Assembly: GCF_900117415.1 (NCBI RefSeq)
Contig: NZ_FPEI01000005.1
Span: 992,001-1,056,000 of the forward strand
Direction of reading: 5' to 3'
Source of the DNA: Hyphomicrobium sp. CS1BSMeth3
GTDB taxonomy: Bacteria > Pseudomonadota > Alphaproteobacteria > Rhizobiales > Hyphomicrobiaceae
DNA: 64,000 nucleotides
Both the position numbers and the translations under genes were made by a program. Position 1 is the stretch's first letter. Each line of letters starts with the position of its first letter. Below are positions 47,071 to 56,949 of the stretch, piece after piece. The notes under the pieces are model-generated. The model made no database searches. It was not told where the DNA came from and saw only the letters and a program-made list of their open reading frames with translations.

Positions 47071-47997
47071 CTACGTGCTGCCGCGGTTGCGGCAGTCGCA
47101 CAGCGGAATGCCGCGCGCCTTCGCCTTATCGGCGAGGTTGCCGGTCACGCCGGAACCTGGGAACAGGACGACTCCAATCGGCATGGCATCCAGGAGCTGG
47201 TCATTGCGCTTGAAGGGCGCAGCCTTCGCATGGCGTGCCCAATCAGGTTTGAAGACGATCTGCGTGATCTTGCGCGCTTCCGCCCAGCAGGCGGCGATCT
47301 TCTCGGCGCCGCGCGGCGCACCGCCGTGCAGGAGGATCATGTCGGGATGCTTGGCCTGGACCTTGTCGAGGACTGCCCAGATGCCATGATGATCATTGCA
47401 GTCGACGCCGCCGGCGAAGGCAATCCTGGTGCCCTTCGGGAGCAGCGTCTCGGCGTCGACCCGGCGGCGGGCATTGATGAACTCCCGGCTGTCGATCATC
47501 GCGGCTGTCATCGTCGACCGGTTGACCATCGAACCGGCACGGGGGCGCCACACCGATCCGGTATGGATGCTGAACAGCTCGGCAGCGCCATCACGGATGA
47601 ATTCGAAGCTGTTGCGACGTTCGATCAGCGTCAGCCCCTCTCGGATGAGCTTCTCGAGCTCGACGGAGCGGACCTCTGAGCCGTCCTGATCGCGCTGGCT
47701 TGTCCGCTGGGCGGCCTCGTTCTTGTCCAGCTCCTGTTCGATGCGGTCGATCCGGCGGTGGAAGACGTTGACCACCGACCACAGCAGGACCTCGAGGTCA
47801 GGCTCGAGACGGGTGTCCGACAAGGTCGCGACCAGCGCATCGAAGATGTCGGCGAGAGCGCCCTGGAGCTTTGCCGGCTCGGGCAACGGACGTGGATCAG
47901 CTTCATCGTCGAAGGGACGATGAGCGTAGAGCGCGAGCTCTTCGAGCAGATGGGCCGTTGGAGATGCGGTGGCGTCAGTGGTGTGATCGAAAGGCAT
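47071..47997 (-). CDS. DUF2493 (SLOG-like) protein
   Basis: About 308 residues. The C-terminal half has a DUF2493/YpsA-like Rossmann fold: GTRIAFAGGVDCNDHHGIWAVLD, ILLHGGAPRGAEKIAACWAEAR, VVLFPGSGVTGNLADKA. Such SLOG-type domains are thought to bind nucleotide-derived ligands; a function here is unproven. The N-terminal half is helical and acidic. GAGGAGAGG precedes ATG 47997. The 254-bp upstream spacer holds several GC-rich hairpins. Confidence 0.85.
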   Translation of the reverse strand: MPFDHTTDATASPTAHLLEELALYAHRPFDDEADPRPLPEPAKLQGALADIFDALVATLSDTRLEPDLEVLLWSVVNVFHRRIDRIEQELDKNEAAQRTSQRDQDGSEVRSVELEKLIREGLTLIERRNSFEFIRDGAAELFSIHTGSVWRPRAGSMVNRSTMTAAMIDSREFINARRRVDAETLLPKGTRIAFAGGVDCNDHHGIWAVLDKVQAKHPDMILLHGGAPRGAEKIAACWAEARKITQIVFKPDWARHAKAAPFKRNDQLLDAMPIGVVLFPGSGVTGNLADKAKARGIPLCDCRNRGST

Positions 47998-48251
47998 GGA
48001 ACACCTCTCCTCAGCGAGGCCGCGCCCATCGCGGCCTTCCGGCGACGGACCAGCCGGAACCGGCCGGGGCCAGCACCCAAAGGCGCAGCCTGCCAGGCCG
48101 GAGCGCAGCGGAGGAGGGCAAGCGCGGCCTCCGGCCGCGCGCCGCCCTTGCGGCCGCGACCGGTTCTGGCCCGATCGCCTCTTAGGAAGGCCGGGTGCGG
48201 CCCCGTCTGCGTGGAGTGCGGTCCGTGCCGCTCGACCACGGACGGCACAAA

Positions 48252-49304
48252 TCACAGCCGGCCGGACGGCCCTGCGAGAAGGAAGCGTTCGGCATCACCC
48301 GGCGTGACTTGCGGACGTACGAGCGCGCGCAGATCGTTCAGGCCGAACGCGACGAGGTCCTCGTTGAAGTCGCCGAGGCGTGGCGACAGTGGGATCGTTT
48401 CGATGCCGGCCGCTGCAGCCCGTGCGGTCAGAGTCGTCATGGCACCATCGCCCGCGGCATCGATATCGCGAGCGATGTAAAGCCGGCGCAGCGTGTCCGG
48501 AAACAGAATGGCGGACAGATGCGCGGCCGACAGTGCCGCCATCAGCGACAGGCCCGGCAGGGCCATCCGCAAGGAGAGCATGGTCTCGATCCCCTCGCCG
48601 GCCGCCATGACGTCACCGTGGGGACCGAACCGAACGGCATTGCCGAGCAGTGAGCCCATCGCCTTGCGCGATGTCTCGAGCGGTGCCTTGCCGAGGCCGG
48701 ATGGATCGAGCCACGTGCGGTGCGCGCCGGTGATGAGGCCGCCGAGATCCGTGACGCTCGCAATCATGGCAGGCCAGATCTGTGTCGGCCCATCATCCGG
48801 GCGATGATAGCAACGCGGATGATAGCGGAGCGCTCCGACGTCATGCAGATCATCAATGCTTCGATGCCGCAGGTAGGTCTCCACCAATGTGCCGTGGATC
48901 GTGTGCGATGCGGCGACCAGACGGCGGGCCGCCTCGGGCGAGCCGGTCGGTGCCGGTATCGTGTAGGTCTTGCACTGCGGATCGGGCTCCGGACGTGGCA
49001 ACGAGAGGAAGCGACGCGCTTCGTCGGCCACATCTCGGAAGTCGATGAGCCCCAGGCTCTCGCGGATCACGTCGAGCAGATCTCCGCGCTCTCCCGTCGC
49101 GCCATCCGTCCAGCGCCCCGCTGCACCTTTGCCGCTCTCCGGGCCAAACAACCGGACGTACATGGAGCGCCCTGGTGTGTTGTGCACATCACCGACAATC
49201 CAATAGCGCCCCACGCGGCGACCGTTGGAGAGGTACTTGCGGCACACCGCCTCGGCCTCGCGCGCGAGGCGATGTGCAAGCTCTGACGCATCACGCCGGG
49301 CCAT
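48252..49304 (-). CDS. Toprim/DUF7146-like primase-type protein
   Basis: A 350-residue protein. The C-terminal Toprim domain has Glu237 in AAGEGIET and the DxD in ARDIDAAGDG (Asp280, Asp282), the metal-binding residues. The N-terminal half (ELAHRLAREAEAVCRKYLSNGRRVGRYWIVGD) resembles phage or plasmid primase-associated domains, without a zinc finger. The role may be primer synthesis or nuclease action in element DNA metabolism. Its start overlaps the stop of the methylase-helicase gene by 1 bp. Confidence 0.87.
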   Translation of the reverse strand: MARRDASELAHRLAREAEAVCRKYLSNGRRVGRYWIVGDVHNTPGRSMYVRLFGPESGKGAAGRWTDGATGERGDLLDVIRESLGLIDFRDVADEARRFLSLPRPEPDPQCKTYTIPAPTGSPEAARRLVAASHTIHGTLVETYLRHRSIDDLHDVGALRYHPRCYHRPDDGPTQIWPAMIASVTDLGGLITGAHRTWLDPSGLGKAPLETSRKAMGSLLGNAVRFGPHGDVMAAGEGIETMLSLRMALPGLSLMAALSAAHLSAILFPDTLRRLYIARDIDAAGDGAMTTLTARAAAAGIETIPLSPRLGDFNEDLVAFGLNDLRALVRPQVTPGDAERFLLAGPSGRL

Positions 49305-52300
49305 CAGGCGGCCTCCCGCTCGCCAATGCGCTCGACAGGGTAACGCTCCATCAGCTTGGCGATGATCGAAGGACCGCTAGTGTCGGTCGGCACGAACATC
49401 CTGAGCTTCCACGAGATGATCTCGTGGAAGAGGCCATACGCGGACAGACGGTTCCGCATGGCATCGGAGAAGCCGAGCAACTCGATGCGATGAGCACCCA
49501 TCGCGCGAACGCGGCGAAGCTGGAGGCCTTCGGCCAAATCGAGGACCGTCCTCCCGTCCATCAGGGCCGAGAAAGCTTCTTCGGGTGTCAGCGTGGCGCG
49601 ATCGGCAGAGAGCGTGCCCGCGACCCAGGCCGGTGAGACGCGCCGTCCGATCACGCGCTCGCCGTCGTTCGTCTGAAGTCGATAAACCCGCGTCGACTCG
49701 CCCGGCAGACGCTTCCATATGGGCAGCAGCAGACCGGCAACGATGTGCAGCGTGCTCTCGGAGAACTCGGGCACCTGTGCGAGCTCCGCGATCCAGCTTT
49801 GCCGGAACGGAGAGTGGTCGGCCTCGATCCAATGGCTCTCGGCCATAGCGCTGATCGGGACCGAAACCGTCTCCATCGGCCGGATGAGGCGCACGCGGCG
49901 TTCCATCTCGCCGTCGTCGAGCATGATGCTCGGCGCGGAGACCTGAACGGCCGCACGGCCTGATCGCTCGTTGACGAGCAGCCGGCCACTGCGATCGGAC
50001 AGATGCGCGAGGGCCTCGTCGAGCGTTACCGGCCGGTTGCGCAGGCGTTGCAGGATCGTCAGGAGCCGCGTCTCGGCACCTGTGCCGGGATGCACATGGA
50101 TCGTGCGCCGGTCGGTGATCTCAAAACTCTCCGCCCGCAGCGTCTCAAGGCCGATATCATAGGTGCCGGACGCGATGGCACCTTCGACACGCGCGTTCAG
50201 CAGTTGCTCGAAGGCGGTGAAGAGCACGCCCTGGAGCTCGATCGTCAATGCCAGCAGCCGATTGAGGAACGTGGTGATCGGCGGCAGTCCGTCCTTCATG
50301 CCATTGGAGTCCATAAGCGAGAGGCCCGTTGCCTGCTCGAAGGTCTGAAGCGAACAGCCTTCGACCTTGCCGCGCACGATCAGCGTGTAGAGCTGGCGCA
50401 GTGCATCGCGCGCATAGGGGCTCTCGAGATTGTCCTCCGGACGGAACAGACCCTGGCCGCCCGTCTGACGTTGGCCACGGGTGATCGCCCCGAGCGTATC
50501 GAGCCGGCGTGCGATGGTGCTGAGGAAGCGCTTTTCTGCTTTCACATCCGTCGAGATCGGACGGAACAGCGGCGGTTGCGCCTGGTTCGTTCGGTTCGTG
50601 CGGCCGAGGCCCTGGATGGCGGCATCGGCCTTCCAGCCCGGCTCGAGGAGATAGTGGATACGCAGGCGCTGGTTCCGCGCCGAAAGCTCGGCGTGGTAGC
50701 TTCTGCCCGTGCCGCCCGCATCGCTGAACACGAGAATACGCTTCTCGTCGTCCATGAACGCGGCTGTCTCGGCGAGATTCGCGGATCCCACACGACTTTC
50801 GACGACAAGCCGCTGACCTTTGCGGATGATGCGGCGGGAACGCCCCGTCACTTCCGCCACAATGTCCGTGCCGAAGCGCTGCACGATCTGGTCGAGTGCG
50901 CCCGGCACCGGCGGCAAGGACGCAAGCCGCTCGATCAACTCGTCGCGGCAGGCGACGGCCTCGCGACTTTCGACGGGTTGACCATCACGGAGCACGGGGC
51001 GCGTCGACAGATTGCCCTCGCTGTCCGTGTAGGGCTCGTAAAGCTGCACCGGGAAGGAATGGAGCAGATAATCGAGCACGTACTCGCGCGGGGTGATGTC
51101 GACCTGGATGTCGTTCCATTCCTCGGTCGGGATCTCGGCCAGCCGGCGCTCCATCAGGGCCTCGCCGGTCGAGACGATCTGCACGACGGCGGCATGGCCC
51201 TTCTCGAGATCGCGCTCGATCGATCTGACGAGTGTCGGCGTCTTCATCGACGTCAACAGATGGCCGAAGAAGCGCTGCTTGGCACTCTCGAAGGCTGACC
51301 GCGCGGCAGACTTGGCCTGGGCATTGAGCGTGCCCATCTCTCCCGTGATGTTTGTTGCACGCAAAGCCGCGTCGAGGTTGTTGTGGATGATGGCGAACGC
51401 TCCGGCGTAGGCATCATAAATGCGCGTCTGCTCGGGCGTGAGCTGGTGCTCGACGAGTTCGTATTCAACCCCGTCGTAGCTGAGCGACCGCGAGATATAG
51501 AGGCCGAGCGCCTTGAGATCGCGTGCGAGCACCTCCATCGCGGCGACGCCGCCCGCTTCGATGGCCTGGATGAACTCGGCCCGATTGGCGAACGGAAAAT
51601 CCTCCCCGCCCCAGAGCCCGAGCCGCTGCGCGTAAGCCAGATTGTGGACGGTCGTCGCGCCGGTGGCCGAGACATAGACCACACGGGCATTGGGCAAAGC
51701 GTGCTGCAATCTGAGACCGGCACGTCCCTGTTGAGAGGCCTCCTGTTCGCCGCGCTCACCCTTGGCCGAAGCGGCGTTCTGCATGGCGTGCGATTCATCG
51801 AAGATGATCGCGCCATCGAAATCGGCACCGAGCCAGTCGACGATCTGGCGGACGCGCGATTGCTTCTCGCCACGCTCATCCGTGCGCAGCGTCGCGTAGG
51901 TGAGGAACAGGATGCCTTCGTTGAGGCGGATGGCCTTGCCCTGCGGAAAGCGCGAGAGCGGCGTGACGAGCAAACGCTCCATGCCGAGTGCGGACCAGTC
52001 GCGCTGCGCATCCTCGAGCAGCTTGTCGGACTTGCTGACCCAGATGGCACGGCGCCGTCCCTGCAGCCAGTTGTCGAGGAGAACGCCGGAGGCTTGGCGA
52101 CCTTTGCCCGCGCCGGTGCCGTCGCCGAGCATGTAGCCGCGGCGGAACCGGACTGCATTCGGCGCTTCATCCGCCGCCGCGGCGACAACGTCGAAGGTCT
52201 CATCCACCGTCCAGGCGCCGGCGAGATGTTCGCTGTGCGCCTCGCCGGCATAGACGACGGATTCGAGCTGGGCGTCCGAGAGGAGGCCGTCCGCAATCAC

Positions 52301-53629
52301 CTTCGCCGGTAGACGTGGCCGATAGCTCGCCTTCGGCGGAGCGACCGACGCCATGGCCGCCGATTGCACGAGCTTGGTCGGATGCCGCTGCGCACCGGGA
52401 ATCCGGATCGATTGCAGCGCATAGTCTTCATAGATCGCGTCCGAGAGACGCGCGCCTTCGGGTGGAGTCCAATCAAGCGTCTCGTAGGCGAGCTCGATGC
52501 CATCGGGGACATTGCCGGCAACAGGAGCGGTGCGTGTCGGGACGCGCGTCGTTGTCGCCCGCCGTGTCCGCGAGACTGTCGCAGACATCGTGCGCGCGGG
52601 AGCCTGCACCGCCGAGCATGGCGGCCGCGGTGGGACGTGCGTGCCGATCCAGCCGAGAAGCGTGGCGACATCGGGGGCCGTACCGGGCGATGGCGGGAAC
52701 TGCGTCGGATCGTCGGCGGGCTCCTTGTCGATGACGATGAGGCGCGTTTCGATGCTCGTGCCGTGCTTCGCATAGACCGAGCCGTCGATGGCGGCGGTGA
52801 AGACGACACGGCCGTGGGCTTGCAGCCGCTCGAAAGTCTCGCGCCACGTCGAGGTATCAGGTCCGAAGCTCGCGCCGGTGATGGCGACCAGCCGGCCACC
52901 ATCGCCGAGGCGGGCCAGTGCGGAGGAGAGATGACGGCAGGTGGCATCGGCCACGCGGCCGCTAACGTTGGCGAGCACCGAGAACGGCGGGTTCATCAGA
53001 ACGACCGTCGGCAGGATCGTGCGATCGAGATGATCGTCGATCTGCGCCGCGTCGAAGCGCGTCACGGAGATTTCCGGAAAGAGTTGGGGGAGCAGGCCGG
53101 CGCGGTTGACCGCGAGCTCGTTCAGGATGAGGGTGCTGCCGGAGATGTCAGCGAGGACGGCGAGCAATCCCGTGCCGGCTGACGGCTCGAGCACGCTGTC
53201 GCCCGGCACGATGGCGGCCGCGGTGAGCGCGGCAAGGCCGAGCGGCAACGGCGTCGAGAGCTGCTGGAAGGCCTGGGATTCCTCCGATCGCCGCGTATGG
53301 GTGGGAAGAAGATTGGCGATTTTCGCGAGCGTCGGCAGTGCGGCGGCGGGCGTGCCTGCCTTGCGCAGGATCGCCTTGCCGTATTTGCGCAGGAACATCA
53401 CGGCCGCGGCTTCGCAGGCGTCGTAGCCCGTCTTCCAGGTCCAGGCGCCGGAGGCGTCGGACGCGCCGAAGGCTTGTTCCATGGCCGCCCGCAGCATCGC
53501 GGTATCGACGCGGCGGCCATGTTCGAGGTGAGCGAGGAGCAGACGTGCCGCCTCGGCGAGGCGAGCGGCGGAGTCGTCGTAGGAGGAACGTGCGAGCGGC
53601 GCGCTCGCGCGGTTGGCATGGGATGTCAT
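49304..53629 (-). CDS. giant methylase-helicase, strawberry-notch type
   Basis: A 1441-residue protein. The N-terminal part has a DNA adenine methylase fold: VLEPSAGTGLLAVLA (SAM site) and NPPF at 213-216. The helicase part has Walker A GDGTGAGKG (about 502-510), DESH near 611-614 and YVSATGATTVHNLAYA, followed by a strawberry-notch C-terminal helicase region (FSDAGGTGRSYHAEL; GLGRTNRTNQAQPP). It may protect or repair element DNA on entry, as proposed for similar phage and plasmid proteins. It forms a unit with the Toprim gene. Confidence 0.9.
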   Translation of the reverse strand: MTSHANRASAPLARSSYDDSAARLAEAARLLLAHLEHGRRVDTAMLRAAMEQAFGASDASGAWTWKTGYDACEAAAVMFLRKYGKAILRKAGTPAAALPTLAKIANLLPTHTRRSEESQAFQQLSTPLPLGLAALTAAAIVPGDSVLEPSAGTGLLAVLADISGSTLILNELAVNRAGLLPQLFPEISVTRFDAAQIDDHLDRTILPTVVLMNPPFSVLANVSGRVADATCRHLSSALARLGDGGRLVAITGASFGPDTSTWRETFERLQAHGRVVFTAAIDGSVYAKHGTSIETRLIVIDKEPADDPTQFPPSPGTAPDVATLLGWIGTHVPPRPPCSAVQAPARTMSATVSRTRRATTTRVPTRTAPVAGNVPDGIELAYETLDWTPPEGARLSDAIYEDYALQSIRIPGAQRHPTKLVQSAAMASVAPPKASYRPRLPAKVIADGLLSDAQLESVVYAGEAHSEHLAGAWTVDETFDVVAAAADEAPNAVRFRRGYMLGDGTGAGKGRQASGVLLDNWLQGRRRAIWVSKSDKLLEDAQRDWSALGMERLLVTPLSRFPQGKAIRLNEGILFLTYATLRTDERGEKQSRVRQIVDWLGADFDGAIIFDESHAMQNAASAKGERGEQEASQQGRAGLRLQHALPNARVVYVSATGATTVHNLAYAQRLGLWGGEDFPFANRAEFIQAIEAGGVAAMEVLARDLKALGLYISRSLSYDGVEYELVEHQLTPEQTRIYDAYAGAFAIIHNNLDAALRATNITGEMGTLNAQAKSAARSAFESAKQRFFGHLLTSMKTPTLVRSIERDLEKGHAAVVQIVSTGEALMERRLAEIPTEEWNDIQVDITPREYVLDYLLHSFPVQLYEPYTDSEGNLSTRPVLRDGQPVESREAVACRDELIERLASLPPVPGALDQIVQRFGTDIVAEVTGRSRRIIRKGQRLVVESRVGSANLAETAAFMDDEKRILVFSDAGGTGRSYHAELSARNQRLRIHYLLEPGWKADAAIQGLGRTNRTNQAQPPLFRPISTDVKAEKRFLSTIARRLDTLGAITRGQRQTGGQGLFRPEDNLESPYARDALRQLYTLIVRGKVEGCSLQTFEQATGLSLMDSNGMKDGLPPITTFLNRLLALTIELQGVLFTAFEQLLNARVEGAIASGTYDIGLETLRAESFEITDRRTIHVHPGTGAETRLLTILQRLRNRPVTLDEALAHLSDRSGRLLVNERSGRAAVQVSAPSIMLDDGEMERRVRLIRPMETVSVPISAMAESHWIEADHSPFRQSWIAELAQVPEFSESTLHIVAGLLLPIWKRLPGESTRVYRLQTNDGERVIGRRVSPAWVAGTLSADRATLTPEEAFSALMDGRTVLDLAEGLQLRRVRAMGAHRIELLGFSDAMRNRLSAYGLFHEIISWKLRMFVPTDTSGPSIIAKLMERYPVERIGEREAA

Positions 53630-53740
53630 GTCGATGAGCCTCAAGGAGAGCGGAAGATAGGCGAGCCGGCCGGCGCTCTCTCTCGACCACACCGGCTCAA
53701 CCCGACCGCAGCCAACCTCTCCCTCGACTTCCGCCCGCCA

Positions 53741-54385
53741 TCAACCGAAGCGATGGCCGTCCTCCGTGAAGGTATACGCGTTGGCGACGATCGCTTCGTC
53801 GACGACGGCGTCGGAGGTCAGATACTCGTATTCACCTTCGAGCTGGCGATAGAGCCAGCAGGCGAGATCGCGCAGCGCCTCGATGACGGCATCTTCGGCG
53901 CCGGTCGTCATCTCTTGCGAGACGGGGCTGTCGCGTTCGACCGAGATCGCCATGCTGAGCTCGTGGTGGGCGCGGCCGCGGTGGGTGACGACCGCGTGGA
54001 GCTGATAGAAGTTCCGGCGTTGGATAGCCTGGAGCGCATCGGCGATGCGGTGGAGCTCCTCATCCTTCGGCGCGTGCTCGCGAATCTTGCGAGGTGCCGC
54101 CTTGGCATGGCTATAGCGCCCTTCATAGCAGGCGCCATCACCCTGGCTCCAGAAGCCCGAGAACCAGATGCAGGGCTTACCTCGCGTGCCGCCGCCCCAG
54201 AGGCGAACGGAGCGCGTGTCGAGGCGGACACCAAGGATTTTGCAGATGCACTCGAAGTCCTCATAGACGCTCTCATACCAATCGTAATCGAACGCACCTT
54301 CGCGATACCAGGCGCGGGCCTTCTCCTTCGCCTCGTCCGAGAGCTCGTCGAGGAGATAGACAGCGGTTTCGATGATCTCAGGCAT
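53741..54385 (-). CDS. conserved element protein, 'antitoxin of TA stability system' type
   Basis: About 214 residues, starting MPEIIETAVYLLDELSDEAKEKARAWYREGAFDYDW. This family is frequent in alphaproteobacterial mobile elements and is often labelled an antitoxin, but I see no toxin partner and no DNA-binding motif, so that name is weak. It overlaps the upstream small gene by 8 bp and lies 111 bp before the methylase-helicase gene. Confidence 0.7.
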   Translation of the reverse strand: MPEIIETAVYLLDELSDEAKEKARAWYREGAFDYDWYESVYEDFECICKILGVRLDTRSVRLWGGGTRGKPCIWFSGFWSQGDGACYEGRYSHAKAAPRKIREHAPKDEELHRIADALQAIQRRNFYQLHAVVTHRGRAHHELSMAISVERDSPVSQEMTTGAEDAVIEALRDLACWLYRQLEGEYEYLTSDAVVDEAIVANAYTFTEDGHRFG

Positions 54386-54716
54386 CTCGATCACCGCCTC
54401 CCAGCACCATGGCGAGCCAGGTGATGGCCGCAGTGGAGGTCAGGGCGAGAAGAGCGTCAAAGCAATCCGCCTTGCGCTGCACGAACTCGTCGAACTCCGA
54501 GGGGATCGCCAGCGTCGGCACGTCGTAAGGCTCGATGTCCTCCGGCCAAATGCCCGTAACATAGGTATGTCCCGAGCCGTCGATGTCCTCCTTCTGCTGG
54601 GACCAGTTGTCGTCCTGGATGGCGAGGCGGCAGGCTTCAGCGAGCGTGTCGGCCGCGTAGCGGCGGCGCCGATAGACGGGGAGACGGAAGGTTGTTTCGA
54701 TGATGAAGATCGGCAT
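54378..54716 (-). CDS. small conserved hypothetical protein
   Basis: About 112 residues beginning MPIFIIETTFRLPVYRRRRY and ending with a hydrophobic stretch (FDALLALTSTAAITWLAMVLGG) that may be a membrane anchor. GGAG at good spacing precedes ATG 54716; the longer open frame upstream has no similarity to anything I recognise. It overlaps the next gene by 8 bp. Function unknown. Confidence 0.7.
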   Translation of the reverse strand: MPIFIIETTFRLPVYRRRRYAADTLAEACRLAIQDDNWSQQKEDIDGSGHTYVTGIWPEDIEPYDVPTLAIPSEFDEFVQRKADCFDALLALTSTAAITWLAMVLGGGDRDA

Positions 54717-54819
54717 GGCGAATACTCCAAAGATCGTCGCCCGCCGAGGACCGCGGGGCGCGAAAGCAGACTGATGGGGATGGGGCGGAGCGGCCCAGGG
54801 GCCACTCCGCCGTCGCGGC

Positions 54820-56949
54820 TCACTCGGCCGCAAGCACGGTCGATTGCGTGTCAGGCTCGTTCGGATCTTCCTCGTCGTCGCTGAGGAAGGCGGGCAGCGC
54901 ACCGGCATCGTCCGTCGCCTCGCCATCACCACCGGCGTCGAGATCGAGACCGCGTAACGGCTCGGGAAGCCAATCGGTATCGGCGAGAAGCCGCTCGGCT
55001 TCCTTGGCCATGTCCGGCTTCTTCAGGTGATCGATCAGCTGGACCGCCTGCTCGCCTTTGGCCTCGCGCACGGATTCGAGAATGCGCGCCTTGGTGATGC
55101 GTCCGAAGTAGTTGGCGACCGTCGGCCGCCAGCCCACCTCGGCCATGTCGAGGCCGAGCGCATGGGCAAGGCGGTCGGCTTCGGCAATGCGCTGCCGGAC
55201 GCCATGTGGCGAAATTGCGCTACCGCCATAGCGGTCGCCGCGCTCGTAGAGCGCATTGACGCCATAGCTGACGCAATGGGCCAACAGCGCCAAGCGGCTT
55301 GCTTCATCAAGTGCGTTCAGCCAGTCCCAGAGCGCGTCATCATCATCGGGAAGATCGCGCTTCCAGCCCACCTGGCGCTCTTCGACGGCCTTTGCCGAGG
55401 GGCTGTCGTTGAGCCCATCAGGTTGCGCGGGAAAATGCACCTCATGGACGGATGCGTCGAGGCACGAGATCGCGGTGCCATGACGGAATGTGTCGCGCAC
55501 CAGCTTGTGGAGGAGCACCGTCATGGCAACGTGCGGATTGGCGGCAACGGCGTCGCGCAATGCCAGTGTGCGGGAGACGGTCAGCTCCGTGACGAGCCGT
55601 TCCGGCAGCGGCTTGATGCCATCCTCCTCTTCTTCCTCGTCGGCTTCGGTTGGCTTGCCGCCTAGCGTGATGACCGTGCGCTGGATTGAATGCGTCGAGG
55701 TGGGATCTCCATCGTCACCACTGCTGTATTCGCCATTCTCGCCATTCTCGATCGACTCGGGCTCTTCGTCTTCCGGCCGGACGAAGCCGCGCTCGACGCG
55801 GAGCCGGCCATCGGAGCTGACGCTGATGAATGTGCCGGCACGCTTGACCTCGTCCGGATCAAAGGTCAGTGGCCGTTCCTCGAGCGCTTCGATGGCCTCC
55901 TGGATCTCGTCGAGCCGCCGGTCGACCTCGTCCGGCACCTCCTCGGCATCCTGGTACTCGGCTTCGAGCTTGGCCTGCTCCGTGTTCAGGGCTTTGAGCG
56001 TCTTCTTCTCCTTGGCAATCATCTCCTTCTCGATACTATCGAGCTCGCGCAGAGCGCGCGTGTGGCCGTAGGGGAAATCGACGGCGACCTCGATCCACTT
56101 CCAGCCCTCGGCGGCGACGGTCTCGGCCTCCGCCTTCAGCTTGTCGGCAACCAGGCGATCGAGAAGCGCCGCGTCCTGCAGCCAGCCGCCATCATCGGCC
56201 TCGAACAGATCGCGCAGGACGAAGCCGCCGGCCGTCTCGTAGGCTGCGAGACCGACAAAGCGAGCCCGCTTGTCGGAGGCGCGCACGGTTTGCTCGGTGA
56301 GCATCCGGCGGATGTGATACGGCGTGTCGTTGTGTGAGTCCTCGATTGCGGCCCACACGTTCTCCTGCCGCGCATGATCGGTGCTCACGGTGAAGGCCAT
56401 GAGCTGCTCCAATTCCATGCAATCGTCGGCATAGGCCTCGAGCAGCTTCTCCGACACGGCCGCCAGACGCAGGCGTTGGCGGACGACATTGACGCCGATG
56501 AAGAAGGTGGCGGCGATCTCCTCCTCGCTGAGCCCCTTCTCGCGCAGCGTCTGAAAGGCGCGGAACTGATCGAGCGGATGCAGCGGCGCACGCTGCACGT
56601 TCTCGGCGAGCGAGTCCTCCTCCGCCAGGGTCGCGGCGTCGGCGTCGCGGATCACGCAGGGAACTAGCGCGGTCTTCGCCATGCGCTTCTGTTTGACGAG
56701 AAGCTGCAGGGCACGATAGCGGCGCCCTCCGGCCGGCACCTCGTACATGCCGGTCTCGTTGCCGTTGTCATCCAGTTGCGGACGGACAGTGAGGCCCTGC
56801 AGCAACGAGCGTCGCGCGATGTCCTCGGCGAGTTCCTCGATCGAGATGCCCGCTCTCACGCGGCGGACATTCGCTTGGCTGAGAACGAGCTTGTCGAAGG
56901 GAATGTCGCGCGAGGACGACAGAGTGATCTTCGGTTCGGCTTTGGCCAC
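54820..56949 (-). CDS. ParB/RepB-like nuclease-domain protein of mobile element
   Basis: About 709 residues. The N-terminal ParB domain has GGRRYRA (74-80) and ENVQR (116-120), followed by a helix-turn-helix (LSEEEIAATFFIGVNVVRQRLRL). The middle is a charged helical region (about 270-340) and a very acidic linker (EADEEEEEDG). The C-terminal part (about 440-650) is unrecognised. GTG 56949 has GGAG 8 bp upstream. It is twice the size of partition ParB, has no ParA gene beside it, and fits the large element-borne ParB family that may regulate or act as a nuclease. Confidence 0.87.
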   Translation of the reverse strand: MAKAEPKITLSSSRDIPFDKLVLSQANVRRVRAGISIEELAEDIARRSLLQGLTVRPQLDDNGNETGMYEVPAGGRRYRALQLLVKQKRMAKTALVPCVIRDADAATLAEEDSLAENVQRAPLHPLDQFRAFQTLREKGLSEEEIAATFFIGVNVVRQRLRLAAVSEKLLEAYADDCMELEQLMAFTVSTDHARQENVWAAIEDSHNDTPYHIRRMLTEQTVRASDKRARFVGLAAYETAGGFVLRDLFEADDGGWLQDAALLDRLVADKLKAEAETVAAEGWKWIEVAVDFPYGHTRALRELDSIEKEMIAKEKKTLKALNTEQAKLEAEYQDAEEVPDEVDRRLDEIQEAIEALEERPLTFDPDEVKRAGTFISVSSDGRLRVERGFVRPEDEEPESIENGENGEYSSGDDGDPTSTHSIQRTVITLGGKPTEADEEEEEDGIKPLPERLVTELTVSRTLALRDAVAANPHVAMTVLLHKLVRDTFRHGTAISCLDASVHEVHFPAQPDGLNDSPSAKAVEERQVGWKRDLPDDDDALWDWLNALDEASRLALLAHCVSYGVNALYERGDRYGGSAISPHGVRQRIAEADRLAHALGLDMAEVGWRPTVANYFGRITKARILESVREAKGEQAVQLIDHLKKPDMAKEAERLLADTDWLPEPLRGLDLDAGGDGEATDDAGALPAFLSDDEEDPNEPDTQSTVLAAE

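Noticed and set aside
53741-54716. Toxin-antitoxin pair formed by the two small genes
   Set aside because: The antitoxin label is a database habit for the larger protein; neither shows a toxin fold, and the 8-bp overlap alone is not enough.
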